From Parabacteroides faecis (GTDB lineage Bacteria > Bacteroidota > Bacteroidia > Bacteroidales > Tannerellaceae): a stretch of 64,000 nt of DNA. The stretch covers positions 1 through 64,000 of the forward strand of contig NZ_BMPB01000004.1 of assembly GCF_014647375.1 (NCBI RefSeq), read 5' to 3'. The position numbers and the translations under genes are program-made. Position 1 is the first letter of the stretch. Every line of letters begins with the position of its first letter. Shown here in pieces: positions 22,834 through 32,676 of the stretch. The notes under the pieces are model-generated. The model searched no databases and was not told the origin of the DNA. It saw only the letters and a list, made by a program, of their open reading frames with translations.

Positions 22834-23678
22834 GTCTGTGCTTTTACGAAGCGGTCTTTGCCGGACAGGTCCTGTATCAGTTCTACATTTTTGAATTCCA
22901 TCATGCGCAGCATGTTCACGACGGCTTCACCCATCTGTGCGTTTATTTCGAAATAGAGATACCCTTTTTTCTTCAGTTTCTGTTCGGCAAAACGCGTAAT
23001 GTTGTTATAATACAACAGAGGATTGTCGTCGGGGACGAACAGGGCGAGCGACGGTTCGTAGTCGAGCACGTTTTTCTCCATTTCCGATTTTTCCTTTTCC
23101 ATGACATAAGGAGGATTGCTGACAATGACATCAAACTCCTCTTCTATGGAATCGGCTGTTTTGGAGGGCTGAAGAATATCTCTTTCATAAAACGTGAGCT
23201 GCACACGGTTGAGCCCGGCATTCTTTCGGGCGATTTTCAGGGCCTCGGGTGAGATGTCGAGTGCAGAAACCTGCGCTTTGCTCAATAATTTTCTTAACGT
23301 GATAGCGATGCAACCACTTCCTGTGCCTACATCCAATATGTCGATGCTTTTTTTCGCATAATCATGTACGATCAGCTCGACCAGCTCTTCCGTTTCCGGA
23401 CGCGGGATCAGGACAGACGGGTCTACCAGAAACTCGAATCCGTAAAAGTCGGTTTTACCGAAAATATACTGGATCGGTTCATATTTTGTCAATCGTTCTA
23501 CGATATTATAAATTTGTGTCTTTTCCTTATCGGATAATTCTTTATCTTTGCAGAGTAAGAATTGATGCGGCTGGATATCGCACACGCGCTCCATTATCAA
23601 GCGAATGAAAGCTTTAATTTCACTAAGCGGATAATAGTCTTTAAGCGTATCTTGTATGTAGGCGACAGTCTCGGTCAT
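22821..23678 (-). CDS. prmC: Release factor glutamine N5-methyltransferase
   Basis: 285 residues. It methylates the Gln of the GGQ motif in peptide-chain release factors using S-adenosylmethionine. The catalytic NPPY motif is in VIVSNPPYV near residues 185-193, and the SAM-binding motif ILDVGTGSGCIAITL lies near residues 115-129. The N-terminal helical domain that grips the release factor is present. First gene of the operon, with a consensus promoter 19-50 bases upstream. Divergent from ribD across a 54-base gap. Confidence 0.93.
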   Translation of the reverse strand: MTETVAYIQDTLKDYYPLSEIKAFIRLIMERVCDIQPHQFLLCKDKELSDKEKTQIYNIVERLTKYEPIQYIFGKTDFYGFEFLVDPSVLIPRPETEELVELIVHDYAKKSIDILDVGTGSGCIAITLRKLLSKAQVSALDISPEALKIARKNAGLNRVQLTFYERDILQPSKTADSIEEEFDVIVSNPPYVMEKEKSEMEKNVLDYEPSLALFVPDDNPLLYYNNITRFAEQKLKKKGYLYFEINAQMGEAVVNMLRMMEFKNVELIQDLSGKDRFVKAQTWNR

Positions 23679-23696
23679 AAAATTGTAATTTTAATG

Positions 23697-23728
23697 CAAA
23701 AGTAATGCAAAAACCATTTATAAGCAAA
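23697..23728 (-). promoter_or_regulatory. Consensus promoter of prmC-recX-comF
   Basis: Minus strand TTTG (23725-23728), 20-base spacer, TACTTTTG (23697-23704): a full match to the Bacteroidetes consensus. The predicted start leaves a leader of about 10 bases before prmC. Confidence 0.8.
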
Positions 23729-23732
23729 GAAA

Positions 23733-24794
23733 ATGGTCGAGGTTGAAAATAAATATATGGCTCGCTGTATTTCACTAGCTCGCGGTGGAGCGGGTTGTGT
23801 GGCACCGAATCCGATGGTAGGAGCCGTGGTTGTACACCAAGGTAAAATTATCGGAGAAGGTTATCATCGGAAGTATGGCGAAGCGCATGCCGAAGTGAAT
23901 GCAATCGCTTCGGTCCGTGATGAGTCTTTGTTGAAAGAGGCTACCATGTATGTTAGCCTGGAACCCTGTTCGCATTATGGGAAAACTCCTCCCTGTGCCG
24001 AACTGATCATAAAGAAACAGATTCCGCGTGTGGTGATCGGGTGTCTGGACCCTTTTCCGGAAGTGTCGGGAAGAGGGGTGAGGATGCTCCGGGAGGCAGG
24101 CGTGGAAGTGGTGACCGGCGTAATGGAGAAGGAAGCTTGGGAGTTGAACCGGGTGTTTATGACTTTCCAGGAAAAACGGCGCCCTTATATTTATTTGAAA
24201 TGGGCGCAGAGTGCGGATGGCTTTATGGACCGCCTACGGACGGATAATTCGTCGCCGGCTGTCGTGTTGTCCTCTCCGGAGACTATGCGCAGGGTACATT
24301 GTTTGCGGGCGGATGTGGCGGCTATCATGGTCGGGACACAGACGGCTTTGCTGGATAATCCTTCGTTGACGGTACGTCATTGGGCGGGAAAGTCGCCTGT
24401 CAGGGTGGTACTCGACCGAACTTTACGTATTCCGTCTCATTATCATTTGTTAGACGGAACGGTAAAAACGTTGGTTTTTACGGCAGCAGATGCGATAAGC
24501 CGGGAGAATGTGGAATATGTCACCATTGATTTTTCACAACCGGTTTTGCCGCAGGTGATGCATGAGTTGTATATCCGTAAATTAAATTCCCTGATGGTGG
24601 AGGGGGGAGCTACGCTTCTCGGCCATTTTCTAAAGGAAGGTTTATGGGATCAAATGTTGGTTGAAACAGCCCCTGTCAGTCTGGAATCGGGTGTGAAAGC
24701 TCCGGATCTGGGTAGGGTGGCCTCTCTGGTACTGACGGACGTGAAAAAAGTGCAGGATCATGTAATCTCTATTTTTTCAAGGAAGAATCAGTGA
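23733..24794 (+). CDS. ribD: Bifunctional riboflavin deaminase/reductase
   Basis: 353 residues. The N-terminal cytidine-deaminase-type domain holds the zinc site HAE (52-54) and PC-x8-C (Cys79 and Cys88); it deaminates the pyrimidine product of GTP cyclohydrolase II. The C-terminal RibD reductase domain (from about residue 150, YLKWAQSADGFMD) reduces the ribosyl side chain with NADPH, and contains MVEGGATLLGHFL near 290. Two early steps of riboflavin synthesis are thus on one chain. Other rib genes are absent from the window. No riboswitch fits in the short upstream gap. Confidence 0.93.
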   Translation: MVEVENKYMARCISLARGGAGCVAPNPMVGAVVVHQGKIIGEGYHRKYGEAHAEVNAIASVRDESLLKEATMYVSLEPCSHYGKTPPCAELIIKKQIPRVVIGCLDPFPEVSGRGVRMLREAGVEVVTGVMEKEAWELNRVFMTFQEKRRPYIYLKWAQSADGFMDRLRTDNSSPAVVLSSPETMRRVHCLRADVAAIMVGTQTALLDNPSLTVRHWAGKSPVRVVLDRTLRIPSHYHLLDGTVKTLVFTAADAISRENVEYVTIDFSQPVLPQVMHELYIRKLNSLMVEGGATLLGHFLKEGLWDQMLVETAPVSLESGVKAPDLGRVASLVLTDVKKVQDHVISIFSRKNQ

Positions 24795-24839
24795 GCGAAG
24801 TAGTTTAATGGAACTAAAATATTATAAATATTAGCCGAT

Positions 24840-24873
24840 ATTGGGAATAAAGCAAAAAATGTTTCTACTTTTG
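24840..24873 (+). promoter_or_regulatory. Promoter of the DUF6242-uppS-bamA block
   Basis: TTGG at 24841, 21-base spacer, TACTTTTG at 24866-24873. It rules out a TTG start at 24841 for the next gene and supports the ATG at 24904. Confidence 0.6.
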
Positions 24874-24903
24874 TGGCTTTATATGCAACAAACTTATTTT
24901 TGG

Positions 24904-26289
24904 ATGAAAAATAGAATAGTACTATTTGTAGCGGGATGTATTGCATTGTTTCTGTCTTCTTGTCTGAATTCAGACGATCAGGAGTATGATGTACCTAAGG
25001 ATTGTCAGTTGACATCTTTTTATATAAGTCATGACTCCATACTGGGAGGAAAGTTGGATACAGTGAAGTTTGTGATCGATCAGGTAAACGGAAAGATTTT
25101 TAATCCGGACTCTCTGCCTTTCGGTACGGAAGTAGGGAAAGTCGTTTGTAAGGTAACGAATGGCTTAGGGTTGGTTTCTATCGAGGTGACACAGGAAGCG
25201 TTGCCGGATTCTACCTTTTATTGGAATAAAGAAGATTCGTTGGACTTCTCCAAACCTGTTCAATTTGTGACAAAGGCTTATGATGGTCTTTCATCAAAGG
25301 TTTATAAAGCTTGGGTTAATATTCATCAGGTGGTACCTGATTCTATGACCTGGGAGCTATATGCAAGTAATGTACTTGGCTTCCCCGTAAAAGAGCAGAA
25401 AGTCATAACGTGGGGTGAGGAAGGTAATGAGTACTATTATATGTACGCACAAGCAACTGATGCAAGTAAAGGATATTCATTGCATAGCTCTTCAGTTTCG
25501 AATGCCAGAAGCTGGACGGATATGACTTTGAATGGTCTGCCAGCCGGTGAAGTTCGTCTTTCACAGATGACTGAATACGGGGATGCATTGTATGTGCCGA
25601 CAACAAAAGGTGCGCTTTATCGCTCTGTCAACGGACAAGACTGGACGATTGTAGAGCAGACTTATTCAATAAAGGCTTTATTGGGAGCGGTCAATAACGA
25701 AAAAGGCTTGGGACAGTCTTCTTTCCTGTCTGCCATTGCTGATAATAACGGTACATTGGACTTTATTTATATGAATAAAGACCTGGAATGGAAAGCGGGT
25801 GAAGCTGTACACGACGGATTCCCGGTTAGTGGCTTTGGTTCTTTGGCTTCTTATTCTTCGGGTAGCAAACAAAACAGTCTGACTGTTGTTGCCGGAAAAG
25901 ATAGAAACGGTAAGTTGCTCAATTCTGCCTGGGGTACCATGAACGGTGGACAGTGGGTATTGCTGACTGATCAGGAATCGGATTATTTTGATAAGAGAGA
26001 GGGTGTTCTGCTTTCTGCTTATGATGATAAATTCTGCCTGGTAGGCGGTATCGACGAGGCTAATAAAGCACAGAAAGATATGTATTTCTCCAGAGACGGT
26101 GGTGTGACATGGATTTTATCGGACACATTGGCTGTAATGCCGGAAGATTATAAAGCACGGGGTTTTGCATCCGTTTTAGTGGATAAAGATAATTTCATGC
26201 TGATTTTCGGAGGAAAAGAGAATAATAATGCGAATGATCTGGATCAGATCTGGAAGGGTCGTATAAACCGTTTAGGTTTTAAGGATTAA
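24904..26289 (+). CDS. Lipoprotein with propeller-like body (DUF6242 type)
   Basis: 461 residues with lipoprotein signal MKNRIVLFVAGCIALFLSSC. Residues 30-160 form a beta-rich domain (QLTSFYISHDSILGGKLDTV), followed by repeated segments such as LYRSVNGQDWTIVEQ and MYFSRDGGVTWILSD, typical Asp-box turns of sialidase-like beta-propellers. It matches my recollection of the DUF6242 family of Bacteroidales, position inferred. It leads a run of envelope genes (DUF6089, uppS, bamA, ompH), and the 82-base gap to the next gene allows co-transcription. Molecular role unknown. Confidence 0.65.
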   Translation: MKNRIVLFVAGCIALFLSSCLNSDDQEYDVPKDCQLTSFYISHDSILGGKLDTVKFVIDQVNGKIFNPDSLPFGTEVGKVVCKVTNGLGLVSIEVTQEALPDSTFYWNKEDSLDFSKPVQFVTKAYDGLSSKVYKAWVNIHQVVPDSMTWELYASNVLGFPVKEQKVITWGEEGNEYYYMYAQATDASKGYSLHSSSVSNARSWTDMTLNGLPAGEVRLSQMTEYGDALYVPTTKGALYRSVNGQDWTIVEQTYSIKALLGAVNNEKGLGQSSFLSAIADNNGTLDFIYMNKDLEWKAGEAVHDGFPVSGFGSLASYSSGSKQNSLTVVAGKDRNGKLLNSAWGTMNGGQWVLLTDQESDYFDKREGVLLSAYDDKFCLVGGIDEANKAQKDMYFSRDGGVTWILSDTLAVMPEDYKARGFASVLVDKDNFMLIFGGKENNNANDLDQIWKGRINRLGFKD

Positions 26290-26371
26290 TCAAAGTTCGT
26301 GGATGGTTGTATAATTTTAAGAAGGTTTTACCGTTAGAAAAAGAAGTGTAGTAACATAACAGCATTGCAAT

Positions 26372-27091
26372 ATGACTTCAACTTTTTTTCAACGGGTTCT
26401 TATACTGATACTGCTGGTCGGTTCATTTTCCGGTCTCCACGCACAGGAATATAAATATGAAATAGGCGGAATGGCCGGGGGGGCCTTCTATATGGGAGAT
26501 GCCAACAAGAATGCTTTCTTTAAAGGAATGAATCCGGCAGTGGGAGCAGTATTCCGCTATAATGCCAACTTCAGATGGGCTTTTAAGGCAAATCTGATGT
26601 GGGGACAGGTTTCGGGCAGCACGGAAGGACTGGAAAATGTTTTTCCGGACAATGCGCAGGCATCGTTCAGCCGTAGCCTGGTGGAACTGGGCGGACAGAT
26701 GGAATTTAACTTCTTTCCGTACAGTGATAAATTTGATTATGCAGGAGCGAAGCGCTTTACTCCGTATGTATTCCTGGGATTGGGAGTTACATACGGCACA
26801 GGAAATGAAGCGTTTTTCGGACCGAATATCCCGTTAGGGGTAGGCGTAAAATATAAGATCAAGAACAGGATTAACCTGGGTTGCGAGTTCTCTTTCCGTA
26901 AATTGTTCGGAGATAAATTCGATGTTACGAACGGAGATAATGCAATGTTGGATAATCCTTATCAGATAAGCGGCAGTTTTTTGAAGAACAAGGATTGGTA
27001 TTCATTTTTACTGCTATCTGTTACCTGGGACTTCGGTCCGCGTAACAGGCCATGTAATAGTATAAACAGTAACAGTACGTTTAGATACTGA
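26372..27091 (+). CDS. DUF6089-type outer-membrane beta-barrel protein
   Basis: 239 residues with signal peptide ending at SGLHAQ. It opens with the barrel-like [21 protein letters not shown] and shows alternating strands throughout ([51 protein letters not shown]), matching the DUF6089 outer-membrane family. It directly precedes uppS (8-base gap) and bamA, an arrangement that suggests a role in envelope assembly, but no activity is shown by the sequence. The strand pattern suggests a small eight-stranded barrel. Confidence 0.8.
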   Translation: MTSTFFQRVLILILLVGSFSGLHAQEYKYEIGGMAGGAFYMGDANKNAFFKGMNPAVGAVFRYNANFRWAFKANLMWGQVSGSTEGLENVFPDNAQASFSRSLVELGGQMEFNFFPYSDKFDYAGAKRFTPYVFLGLGVTYGTGNEAFFGPNIPLGVGVKYKIKNRINLGCEFSFRKLFGDKFDVTNGDNAMLDNPYQISGSFLKNKDWYSFLLLSVTWDFGPRNRPCNSINSNSTFRY

Positions 27092-27099
27092 GAAACACT

Positions 27100-27843
27100 A
27101 TGTCATTGATAGAGGAAATAGACAAAAATCGCTTGCCGCAACATGTGGCGATTATTATGGATGGAAACGGACGTTGGGCCAAAGCGCAAGGGAAAGACCG
27201 GAGCTATGGACATCAGGAAGGTGTTGTTTCTGTTCGTAAAGTGGTAGAGGCGGCAACGGCTATTGGGCTGAAATACCTGACAGTGTATACGTTTTCTACA
27301 GAAAATTGGAACCGGCCGGAAGAAGAAGTGAAGGCATTGATGAGTTTGCTTGTCTCTGCTATTCATCGGGAGACCCCGGATTTGATGAAAAATAATGTAC
27401 GTCTGATGGCGATCGGTAATCTGGACCGTCTGCCGGAAGATGCACACGCTACGTTGCTGGATTGCATCGAACAAACTTCTGCCAATACGGGGACTACTCT
27501 GGTATTGGCTCTTAGTTATTCATCCCGCTGGGAAATAACAGAAGCTGTCAAACAGCTCGCTATTCTTGTAGAGGAAAAGAAAATAACCCCCAACGATATA
27601 ACCGAGGCAGTTGTCTCGGACCACCTGACGACTAAAGGCATTCCCGATCCGGATCTGTTGATCAGGACCGGAGGAGAAAAACGCATCAGTAACTTTTTGC
27701 TGTGGCAATGTTCGTATGCGGAGTTCTACTTTACCGATGTCTTTTGGCCGGCATTCAGAGAAGAAGAGTTGTATGAAGCTATATTGTATTACCAGCAACG
27801 TGAACGCCGTTTCGGTAAGACAAGTGAGCAATTAATCTTATAA
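27100..27843 (+). CDS. uppS: Isoprenyl transferase (undecaprenyl diphosphate synthase type)
   Basis: 247 residues of the cis-prenyltransferase family. The catalytic motif [17 protein letters not shown] (residues 15-31) contains the essential Asp21. The conserved C-terminal [23 protein letters not shown] with the FTDVFWPAF segment follows near 190-225. It makes the C55 lipid carrier for peptidoglycan and polysaccharide export. Located between two outer-membrane genes, with 14 bases to bamA, so envelope synthesis and assembly are co-expressed. Confidence 0.94.
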   Translation: MSLIEEIDKNRLPQHVAIIMDGNGRWAKAQGKDRSYGHQEGVVSVRKVVEAATAIGLKYLTVYTFSTENWNRPEEEVKALMSLLVSAIHRETPDLMKNNVRLMAIGNLDRLPEDAHATLLDCIEQTSANTGTTLVLALSYSSRWEITEAVKQLAILVEEKKITPNDITEAVVSDHLTTKGIPDPDLLIRTGGEKRISNFLLWQCSYAEFYFTDVFWPAFREEELYEAILYYQQRERRFGKTSEQLIL

Positions 27844-27857
27844 ACAATAGCTGTTAT

Positions 27858-30539
27858 ATGTACAAAAGAATAGTGCTGTTTTTTATTTTCCTAGGTTTTG
27901 CCTGCGGAGCATTTGCCCAGGAAAGTGACACTACCCAGGTTGAAGCACCGGCAGAAGTGCCGGTCATTGATTATTCGTTAGCGCCGAAACGGTATAAAAT
28001 TGCCGATATCAAGGTAACGGGTATTAAAAATTATGATGATTTCGTGTTAATCGGTTTCTCCGGACTATCGGTCGGTGACATGGTCACTATCCCCGGTGAT
28101 GAGATTACAACAGCGGTAAAGCGTTTTTGGAAACACGGATTGTTCTCGGATGTAAAAATCCTGGCAACCAAGATTGAAGGTGACGAGATCTGGCTGGAGA
28201 TCCAGTTGAAGCAACGTCCCCGTATATCAGAAGTAAATTATCATGGTATAAAGAAAGGGGAACGGGAAGACCTTGAAGCCAAGTTGGGCTTGAAGAAGGG
28301 TTTCCAGGTAACTCCCAACCTGATGGACCGTGCAAAGATCGTTATTCAGAAGTTCTTTGACGGCAAAGGTTTTAAGAATGTAGACGTCGATATTGTACAA
28401 CGTGATGATTTGTCCAAAGAGGGCGAAGTGATCGTCGATATCAATATCGATAAGAATGAAAAGACGAAGATTCATCGTATTTATTTTGAAGGAAACAAGG
28501 CTTTGTCTAACAGGGACCTGAAGAAGGCGATGAAGAAGACGAATGAAAAATTCAGTATTCCGAACGACTGGAAGACCAGTATCCTGGAAGCATTCAGCAC
28601 GAAGAAGTTCACTACGGAAGAATACGAAAAAGATAAGCAGAACATTATCTCCAAATATAACGAACATGGTTATCGTGACGCTGTATTGCTGGCTGATAGT
28701 GTTGTGAATTTTAATGAGAAGAAGGTCGATATCTTCCTGAAACTGGAAGAAGGAGACAAGTATTATCTGAAAGACATTCGTTTTGTGGGTAATACGCAGT
28801 ACGCATCTGATTATCTGGAAGCGATCCTCGGAATGAAGCCGGGTGAGGTGTATAACCAGAAAAAGCTGACGGAACGTTTGTCGACAGATGAAGATGCCGT
28901 ATCCAATGTCTATTATAATAATGGTTACATCTTCTTTAGTGCCGACCCGGTAGAAGTAGATGTGGATAACGACTCTATCTCTTTGGAAGTGCGTATTCAG
29001 GAAGGTCCGCAGGCTACCATCAACCGTGTGATCATTAACGGTAACGACCGTCTGTATGAAGATATCGTGCGTCGTGAGCTTCGTACCAAACCAGGTATGT
29101 TGTTCAGCCGTGAAGATTTGATGCGTTCCGTTCGTGAAATTGCCCAGATGGGACACTTCGACCCTGAAAATATGGAACCGAAGCCATTACCTGATCCTGA
29201 AAACGGAACAGTGGATATCCAGTATAACCTGACATCAAAGGCTAATGACCAGATCGAATTCTCGGCCGGTTGGGGACAGACAGGTGTGATCGGTAAGTTG
29301 AGTCTGAAGTTTACGAACTTCTCTATGAAGAACTTCCTGAATCCGAAGACCTATAAAGGTATCATTCCGCAAGGTGAAGGCCAGACTTTGACATTAAGCG
29401 GTCAGACCAACGGACGCTACTACCAGGCATACAGTATTTCATTTATGGACCCATGGTTCGGAGGTAGACGCCCGAATACGCTTTCCGTAAGTGCTTACTT
29501 CTCTAAACAGACTGATATCAGTAGTAACTACTATAATAATAGTATGTCTAATTATTATGGTAGTGGTTATGGTTATCCTTATTATGGCGGCTATGGTGGT
29601 ATGTATGGCGGTTATGGCGGCAGTTATGGTTATGGCGGGTATAACAACTACGAATTGGCATACGACCCGGATAAGTCAATCATGATGTTCGGACTTTCTG
29701 CCGGTTACGGTAAACGTTTGAACTGGCCGGATGACTACTTCCAGTTCATGGCTACATTGAATTATCAGTTGTATATGATGCACGACTGGGCATACTTCCT
29801 GGTACAGAATGGCAATTGCCATAATATAAACCTGGAATTGATGTTGCAGCGTAACTCTATCGACAACCCGCTGTATACTCGTCGTGGTTCACAGTTCTCT
29901 TTGTCTGTCAGTGCAACTCCTCCTTACTCTTTATGGGATGGAAAGGATTATGCAAACATGAGCGATAATGACGAAAGTAAGTTTAAGCTTATCGAATACC
30001 ATAAGTGGAAGTTCAAAGCAAAGATCTTCTCTCCGTTGGCTCCTTCGGCAGTTAAGCGTACACCGGTATTGATGACCCGTGTGGAATACGGCTTCCTGGG
30101 ATCTTACAACAAACATAAACGTTCTCCGTTCGAAACCTTCTATATGGGTGGTGACGGTATGAGTGGATACTCCAGTACATACGCAACGGAAACGATTGGT
30201 TTGAGAGGTTACGAAAATGGTAGTATCGCCGGTAACGGTGGATATAGTTCTTACGGTTATGCTTACTCCCGCTTGGCAATGGAGTTACGTTATCCGTTCT
30301 TGTTGGAACCGTCTTCTACGATTTACGGTCTTGTATTTGCTGAAGCCGGTAATGCTTGGAGAGATTTGAAGAGCTTTAATCCGTTTGACTTGAAGCGTTC
30401 CGCCGGTGTCGGTGTTCGTATCTTCCTTCCGATGATCGGTTTGATGGGTATCGACTGGGCATACGGTTTCGACAAGGTCGATGGTTCACGTAGTGCTGGT
30501 GGTAGTAACTTCCACTTCATTATTGGACAGGAGTTCTAA
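27858..30539 (+). CDS. bamA: Outer-membrane protein assembly factor BamA
   Basis: 893 residues. After the signal peptide (to about residue 21) come several POTRA domains (about 45-430; for example YKIADIKVTGIKNYDDFVLI and TKIHRIYFEGNKALSNRDLK) and then the Omp85 barrel. The barrel contains FMDPWFGGRRPNTLSVSAYF and ends in a typical barrel C-terminus, FHFIIGQEF. It folds and inserts outer-membrane proteins. An unusual Gly/Tyr-rich insertion lies at residues about 560-598, probably an extracellular loop. Two ompH/skp chaperone genes follow. Confidence 0.94.
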   Translation: MYKRIVLFFIFLGFACGAFAQESDTTQVEAPAEVPVIDYSLAPKRYKIADIKVTGIKNYDDFVLIGFSGLSVGDMVTIPGDEITTAVKRFWKHGLFSDVKILATKIEGDEIWLEIQLKQRPRISEVNYHGIKKGEREDLEAKLGLKKGFQVTPNLMDRAKIVIQKFFDGKGFKNVDVDIVQRDDLSKEGEVIVDINIDKNEKTKIHRIYFEGNKALSNRDLKKAMKKTNEKFSIPNDWKTSILEAFSTKKFTTEEYEKDKQNIISKYNEHGYRDAVLLADSVVNFNEKKVDIFLKLEEGDKYYLKDIRFVGNTQYASDYLEAILGMKPGEVYNQKKLTERLSTDEDAVSNVYYNNGYIFFSADPVEVDVDNDSISLEVRIQEGPQATINRVIINGNDRLYEDIVRRELRTKPGMLFSREDLMRSVREIAQMGHFDPENMEPKPLPDPENGTVDIQYNLTSKANDQIEFSAGWGQTGVIGKLSLKFTNFSMKNFLNPKTYKGIIPQGEGQTLTLSGQTNGRYYQAYSISFMDPWFGGRRPNTLSVSAYFSKQTDISSNYYNNSMSNYYGSGYGYPYYGGYGGMYGGYGGSYGYGGYNNYELAYDPDKSIMMFGLSAGYGKRLNWPDDYFQFMATLNYQLYMMHDWAYFLVQNGNCHNINLELMLQRNSIDNPLYTRRGSQFSLSVSATPPYSLWDGKDYANMSDNDESKFKLIEYHKWKFKAKIFSPLAPSAVKRTPVLMTRVEYGFLGSYNKHKRSPFETFYMGGDGMSGYSSTYATETIGLRGYENGSIAGNGGYSSYGYAYSRLAMELRYPFLLEPSSTIYGLVFAEAGNAWRDLKSFNPFDLKRSAGVGVRIFLPMIGLMGIDWAYGFDKVDGSRSAGGSNFHFIIGQEF

Positions 30540-30599
30540 TAAAAAACAATGGATTAATCTAAATTTAACAATTCATCGTCAAGCGTTAACCATAATTCG

Positions 30600-30630
30600 T
30601 TGGAACAAAGTAAACCCTCCGCTATATTTG
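30600..30630 (+). promoter_or_regulatory. Promoter of ompH 1
   Basis: TTGG at 30600-30603, 19-base spacer, TATATTTG at 30623-30630, with about 33 bases to the ompH start. Suggests that the chaperones can be expressed apart from bamA. Confidence 0.55.
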
Positions 30631-30663
30631 TAGTCAGAGAGTGAAACTATAAAAAGAAAGCGT

Positions 30664-31179
30664 ATGAAGAAGATTATTGTTTTGAGTTGTATGATGCTCC
30701 TCTGCTCTTTTGCCGGTATGGCGCAAAAGTTTGCTTTGATAGATATGGAATATATTCTTAAAAATATTCCGGCTTATGAAATGACAAACGAACAGTTGAG
30801 CCAGGTGTCAAAGAAATGGCAGAACGAGGTGGAAGCTATTCAGCAGGAAGCGCAAAATATGTATAAGACCTATCAGAGTGACTTGGTGTTTCTTTCTGCC
30901 GAGATGAAAACGAAGCGTGAAGAGGAAATTGTGAAGAAGGAACAGGAAGCACAAGACTTGAAACGTCAGTATTTCGGGCCGGAAGGTGAGTTGTATAAGA
31001 AGCGTGAAAGTCTGATGAAGCCTATTCAGGATGAGATATACAACGCAGTGAAAGAAATTTCGGATGACAAAGGATATCAAATGGTTGTTGACCGTGCTGC
31101 TGCTATGAATATTATTTATGCTTCTCCGAAGATAGATATTAGCAATGAAGTGCTGTTAAAGTTAGGATATTCAAAATAA
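30664..31179 (+). CDS. OmpH/Skp family periplasmic chaperone 1
   Basis: 171 residues: signal peptide MKKIIVLSCMMLLCSFAGMAQ, then a short strand FALIDMEYILKNIP and a long charged helix pair (about 40-125) rich in Lys/Glu that forms the coiled-coil tentacles of Skp, closing with strand YQMVVDRAAAMNIIYASP. Skp trimers carry unfolded outer-membrane proteins to BamA; the position right after bamA agrees. A related second copy follows after 69 bases. Confidence 0.9.
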   Translation: MKKIIVLSCMMLLCSFAGMAQKFALIDMEYILKNIPAYEMTNEQLSQVSKKWQNEVEAIQQEAQNMYKTYQSDLVFLSAEMKTKREEEIVKKEQEAQDLKRQYFGPEGELYKKRESLMKPIQDEIYNAVKEISDDKGYQMVVDRAAAMNIIYASPKIDISNEVLLKLGYSK

Positions 31180-31248
31180 ATGCTTACATTTGTGCGCTTT
31201 ATGCACAAAAAAAATGATTGATTAATAACAAGTAATATTTTATAGAAA

Positions 31249-31752
31249 ATGAAGAAACTGATTATTTTTTTGTTGATGATCCTCCCGTTAGGAGTTTTTG
31301 CTCAGGAAATGAAAGTAGCGATCGTAAATTCTCAGGAAATTATGTCTGTAATGCCGGAAATAACGGCTATGCAGGAAACGTTAAAGCAAATGAATGACAA
31401 ATATGCCGGCGAGATGAAAACGATGGAAGATGAATGGCAGAAAAAATATGCTGATTATATCGCCCAACAGGACTCAATGACTGAAAATATCAAAGTAAGA
31501 AGAATGCAGGAATTGCAGGATATTCAGCAGAGAGTGGATAACTTTACTCAGGTTGCACAACAGGATATGAGTAAAAAACAGCAGGAATTGCTGGCTCCGA
31601 TCCAGGAAAAGCTCAGAGCTGCTATCAAAGCTGTAGGAGATGAAAAAGGCTATACATATATGCTTGATAACAATCCTGGCATCGTTCTTTATACTGGTAA
31701 TTCTGCAATCGATGCAACTCCGCTGGTAAAAGCTAAATTAGGTTTGAAATAA
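31249..31752 (+). CDS. OmpH/Skp family periplasmic chaperone 2
   Basis: 167 residues, same layout as the previous gene: signal to about residue 19, MKVAIVNSQEIMSVMP strand, long helices (about 40-120) rich in Gln/Glu/Lys, and C-terminal strand YTYMLDNNPGIVLYTG with the family-typical VKAKLGLK end. A -7-like TACATTTG at 31185-31192 hints at a separate start site. The two copies are divergent enough to suggest different clients or heteromeric assembly, which is inference. Confidence 0.9.
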   Translation: MKKLIIFLLMILPLGVFAQEMKVAIVNSQEIMSVMPEITAMQETLKQMNDKYAGEMKTMEDEWQKKYADYIAQQDSMTENIKVRRMQELQDIQQRVDNFTQVAQQDMSKKQQELLAPIQEKLRAAIKAVGDEKGYTYMLDNNPGIVLYTGNSAIDATPLVKAKLGLK

Positions 31753-31777
31753 TAATTCTAATTAGAGATATAATAAA

Positions 31778-31806
31778 GGATGCCTTTCTATGGAGGGCAT
31801 CCTTTG
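31778..31806 (+). terminator. Terminator after the ompH pair
   Basis: GGATGCC / GGCATCC stem with an 11-base loop followed by TTTG. It separates the chaperone genes from murI. Confidence 0.65.
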
Positions 31807-31831
31807 TTGTATTATAAAAGAAGGAAGAAAT

Positions 31832-32665
31832 ATGTTTTCACAACAAACAGGACCGATAGGGATTTTTGATTCCGGTTATGGCGGGTTGACTGTCTTTGAT
31901 AAAATCCGCCAGGCAATGCCTGAATATGACTATATTTATTTGGGTGATAATGCACGTGCCCCGTATGGGCAACGTTCGTTTGAGGTCGTTTACCGGTTTA
32001 CCCGTCAGGCTGTATTGAAGTTGTTTGAAGAAGGATGCCAATTAGTTATTTTGGCTTGTAACACAGCTTCGGCAAAAGCGTTGCGTTCCATTCAGCAGCT
32101 AGATCTTCCTGAATGGGATGCAGAACGCCGTGTGCTAGGCGTCATTCGTCCGACAGTGGAGATAATGGACCGGATCAGTACAACAAAGCATATCGGTATT
32201 TTAGGCACTTCCGGTACGATCTCTTCTCAATCTTATTCGCTTGAGATTGGTAAAATGTTTCCACATATTAAGGTGACGGGGGAAGCTTGTCCGATGTGGG
32301 CTCCTTTGGTTGAGAATAATGAGTTCGATTCTCCGGGGGCAGACTATTTTGTAAAAAAGCATTTGGATCATATTTTATCTGTGGATCCCAGGATAGACAC
32401 TCTGGTATTGGGATGCACGCATTATCCTCTTTTAATTGGCAAAATCAAGCAATATTTACCAGCCGGTATAACAGTGCTCCCTCAGGGCGAATACGTGGCG
32501 GAGAGCCTGATAGATTACTTAAACAGACATCCGGAAATGAACCGGCGGCTTACCCATGGTGGAGAATGCCGGTTTCTGACAACGGAATCGGCTGCAAAGT
32601 TTTCAGATGCCGCCTCTGTCTTCCTGAATGACCCTATAGAGGTAGAGCAGATTTCTATAGATTAA
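31832..32665 (+). CDS. murI: Glutamate racemase
   Basis: 277 residues. It interconverts L- and D-glutamate for peptidoglycan synthesis. IGIFDSGYGGLTVFD (about 9-23) holds the conserved Asp-Ser, YIYLGDNARAPYG follows, and the two catalytic Cys regions are present: ILACNTASAKALR near residues 72-84 and LVLGCTHYPLLIG near 190-202. The ATG at 31832 was preferred over one 42 bases upstream, because the longer form would add a tail that overlaps the terminator. Just upstream of a cell-wall dipeptidase gene. Confidence 0.94.
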   Translation: MFSQQTGPIGIFDSGYGGLTVFDKIRQAMPEYDYIYLGDNARAPYGQRSFEVVYRFTRQAVLKLFEEGCQLVILACNTASAKALRSIQQLDLPEWDAERRVLGVIRPTVEIMDRISTTKHIGILGTSGTISSQSYSLEIGKMFPHIKVTGEACPMWAPLVENNEFDSPGADYFVKKHLDHILSVDPRIDTLVLGCTHYPLLIGKIKQYLPAGITVLPQGEYVAESLIDYLNRHPEMNRRLTHGGECRFLTTESAAKFSDAASVFLNDPIEVEQISID

Positions 32666-32676
32666 AATGATTTCCA

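Noticed and set aside
28227-29156. A 309-codon open frame opposite bamA
   Set aside because: Antisense shadow of the POTRA region; composition is unlike that of a real protein and no promoter is associated.
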